Below, piece by piece: positions 62,606 through 64,000 of a DNA stretch of 64,000 bases. The position numbers and the translations under genes were made by a program. Position 1 is the first letter of the stretch, and each line of letters begins with the position of its first letter. Below the pieces are notes generated by a model. That model had not been told where the DNA came from and searched no databases. It was given only the letters and a program-made list of their open reading frames with translations. The stretch is from Sedimenticola hydrogenitrophicus (GTDB taxonomy: Bacteria > Pseudomonadota > Gammaproteobacteria > Chromatiales > Chromatiaceae), in assembly GCF_029017505.1 (NCBI RefSeq), contig NZ_JAQGEI010000008.1, positions 91,334 to 155,333 of the forward strand, read 5' to 3'.

Positions 62606-63964
62606 ATGCTGCGCCGCTCCCTTCCCTCAAGTCTGACAAACCCCCGGGGCTTGTGTCAGCGGAGCCCATGGCCTGAGAGGTTACCTTTGCCGCGTCGCTT
62701 TGCCCAGTGCCTGTCGCTTTACTGCCTCTTGCTGCCGCTCTCCCTGGCGGCGGGCACGCCGCTGCAGCCGCTGATCGATGCGGCCCGGCCCGGCGCCACC
62801 CTGCAACTGCCGGCGGGCCGCTACGATGGCCCGGTGCTGATCGACAAGCCGCTGACCATTGACGGCGGCGGTCAGGCGATTATAGACGGTGGCGGGCAGG
62901 GCACGGTGGTGACCATCGAGGCCGACGGCGCCCGCCTGAGCAATCTGCGTATCACCGGGTCGGGTGACCGGCATAACGAGCTGGATGCCGGCATCCGGGT
63001 CTCGGGCAGGTTCAATGTGATCAAGGACAATAGCGTGGATGATGTCCTGTTCGGTATCGTCCTGCATCAGTCCGAACACGGCATCGTCAGGCGCAACCGT
63101 ATCGGCTCCAAGCCACACGAGGTGGCGCAGCGCGGCGATGCCATCCGCATCTGGTACAGCAGCGGCAACCAGGTACTGCAGAACCGGGTGGAGGATGCCC
63201 GCGACCTGATCGTGCTCGACTCCCACGACAACAGCCTGAGCGACAACACCGTGACCGGCGGCCGTTATTCGCTGCATGTGGTCAACTCCCGGGATATCCG
63301 GATCAGCGACAACCGGTTTGTCGGCAATGAGGCGGGAATTTTCGCCCTCAAGGCGAACGGATTGGTGATCGAGGATAACCTGGTGGCGGAGATCCGCGAC
63401 GTGACCGGTGTTGGCATCGGGCTCAAGGAGAGTTCCAACGCCGTGATCGAGGGCAACCGGATACTCAATGTTACCATCGGCATCGCCCTGGATCTGTCGC
63501 CGGAAGATGAGACGCAGCCCAACCGGGTGCGGGACAATCTGCTCGCCTATAACGCCGTGGGGATCCGTTTTCTCAGTGACCGGGGCGGCAACCGGCTGTC
63601 CGGCAACCGCTTCCACGACAACTACATCCCGGTGGCGGTGCGTAACGGCGGCGGCGCCATGAAGAATCGCTGGCAGGGCAATTTCTGGAGCGACTATGCC
63701 GGTTTCGACCGCGACCGGGACGGTACCGGCGACACCCCGTACCGGCTGTACGCCTTCGCCGACCAGTTATGGCTGGATTATCCCAGTACCCAGTTCTTTA
63801 TCGCCACTCCGACCTTCAGCCTGCTGGACTTTCTCGAACGGCTGGCGCCGTTCACCGAGCCCCGGCTGCTGGTGCGGGATGACACTCCCCGTTTCCAGCG
63901 CGGCGATGAGCGGCTGGTGGAGCGCCCGGGGGAGCCGGGCGTCGGCGCCTGCGGCCTCTGTTGA
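62606..63964 (+). CDS. NosD-like right-handed beta-helix periplasmic protein
   Basis: The 452-residue product has an N-terminal hydrophobic segment (LSLYCLLLPLSLAAG) and many NosD/CASH beta-helix repeats such as GNQVLQNRVEDA and RDIRISDNRFVGNEAG. The terminal domain has WRGNFWSDY-type WQGNFWSDYAGFDRDRDG. NosD supports copper-site maturation of nitrous oxide reductase. The matching nos genes would lie beyond the window. The start is unsure: TTG at about 62687 gives a better signal peptide. Confidence 0.82.
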   Translation: MLRRSLPSSLTNPRGLCQRSPWPERLPLPRRFAQCLSLYCLLLPLSLAAGTPLQPLIDAARPGATLQLPAGRYDGPVLIDKPLTIDGGGQAIIDGGGQGTVVTIEADGARLSNLRITGSGDRHNELDAGIRVSGRFNVIKDNSVDDVLFGIVLHQSEHGIVRRNRIGSKPHEVAQRGDAIRIWYSSGNQVLQNRVEDARDLIVLDSHDNSLSDNTVTGGRYSLHVVNSRDIRISDNRFVGNEAGIFALKANGLVIEDNLVAEIRDVTGVGIGLKESSNAVIEGNRILNVTIGIALDLSPEDETQPNRVRDNLLAYNAVGIRFLSDRGGNRLSGNRFHDNYIPVAVRNGGGAMKNRWQGNFWSDYAGFDRDRDGTGDTPYRLYAFADQLWLDYPSTQFFIATPTFSLLDFLERLAPFTEPRLLVRDDTPRFQRGDERLVERPGEPGVGACGLC

Positions 63965-64000
63965 GGGTGCCGCGCCAGCCGATTGATGCGGTTCGTTTTA

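Overview
The window comes from the chromosome of a GC-rich gammaproteobacterial sulfur oxidizer. The evidence is a complete reverse-type dsr operon (dsrABEFHCMKLJOPNR), a soxYZ pair, a YeeE/TsuA-type sulfur transporter and a typical gammaproteobacterial ruvB-ybgC-tolQRAB-pal-cpoB-queE-queC order. Gene content and the many palindromic repeats resemble Chromatiales-type sulfur oxidizers such as Sedimenticola or Thiodiazotropha. That placement is inference from memory, not a search result.

Layout. 1-8 kb: the end of ruvB, the Tol-Pal envelope locus and queuosine precursor genes. 8-10.6 kb: sulfur transporter, tRNA-Lys followed by three tandem copies of its 3' flank and terminator, and a 4Fe-4S FNR regulator. 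10.8-20 kb: small hypothetical proteins, tatD, xthA, lpxT, mtaB, rmuC, a rhodanese and an LpxL-type acyltransferase. 20-24.4 kb: a VWA membrane-protein pair and soxYZ. 24.8-32 kb: a BepA-like protease, glucan phosphorylase and TrkH/TrkA potassium uptake. 32.2-34.6 kb: a minus-strand cluster of a cysteine-free DsrC/TusE-family protein, an orphan Cas6/Cmx6-like protein, a helical-repeat protein and a 58-residue ORF. 35.2-48.7 kb: the dsr operon. 49-64 kb: fusA2-like, hslR, grxC, pepN, zntB, a PrsT-like TPR protein, a B12-radical SAM protein, an SDR and a NosD-like beta-helix protein.

In the dsr operon, DsrEFH passes sulfur to DsrC. DsrAB, with DsrL supplying electrons, oxidizes it to sulfite. 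The DsrMKJOP membrane complex recycles DsrC, and DsrN makes siroheme amide. SoxYZ and the YeeE/TsuA carrier would bring in or bind thiosulfate-level sulfur upstream of this route.

The most striking structure is not genic. At least ten imperfect palindromic, MITE-like elements of several families lie in the intergenic spaces, with no transposase gene in the window. Several share an internal core, several duplicate a CTNAG or TA target, and six end exactly on a stop codon (rmuC, dsrC-like, radical SAM, mtaB, hslR, dsrH). Two of them bracket dsrC. The orphan Cas6-like gene beside such a palindrome and next to dsr is the best candidate for something undescribed. Starts were chosen by eye from RBS and family length; no database search was possible.
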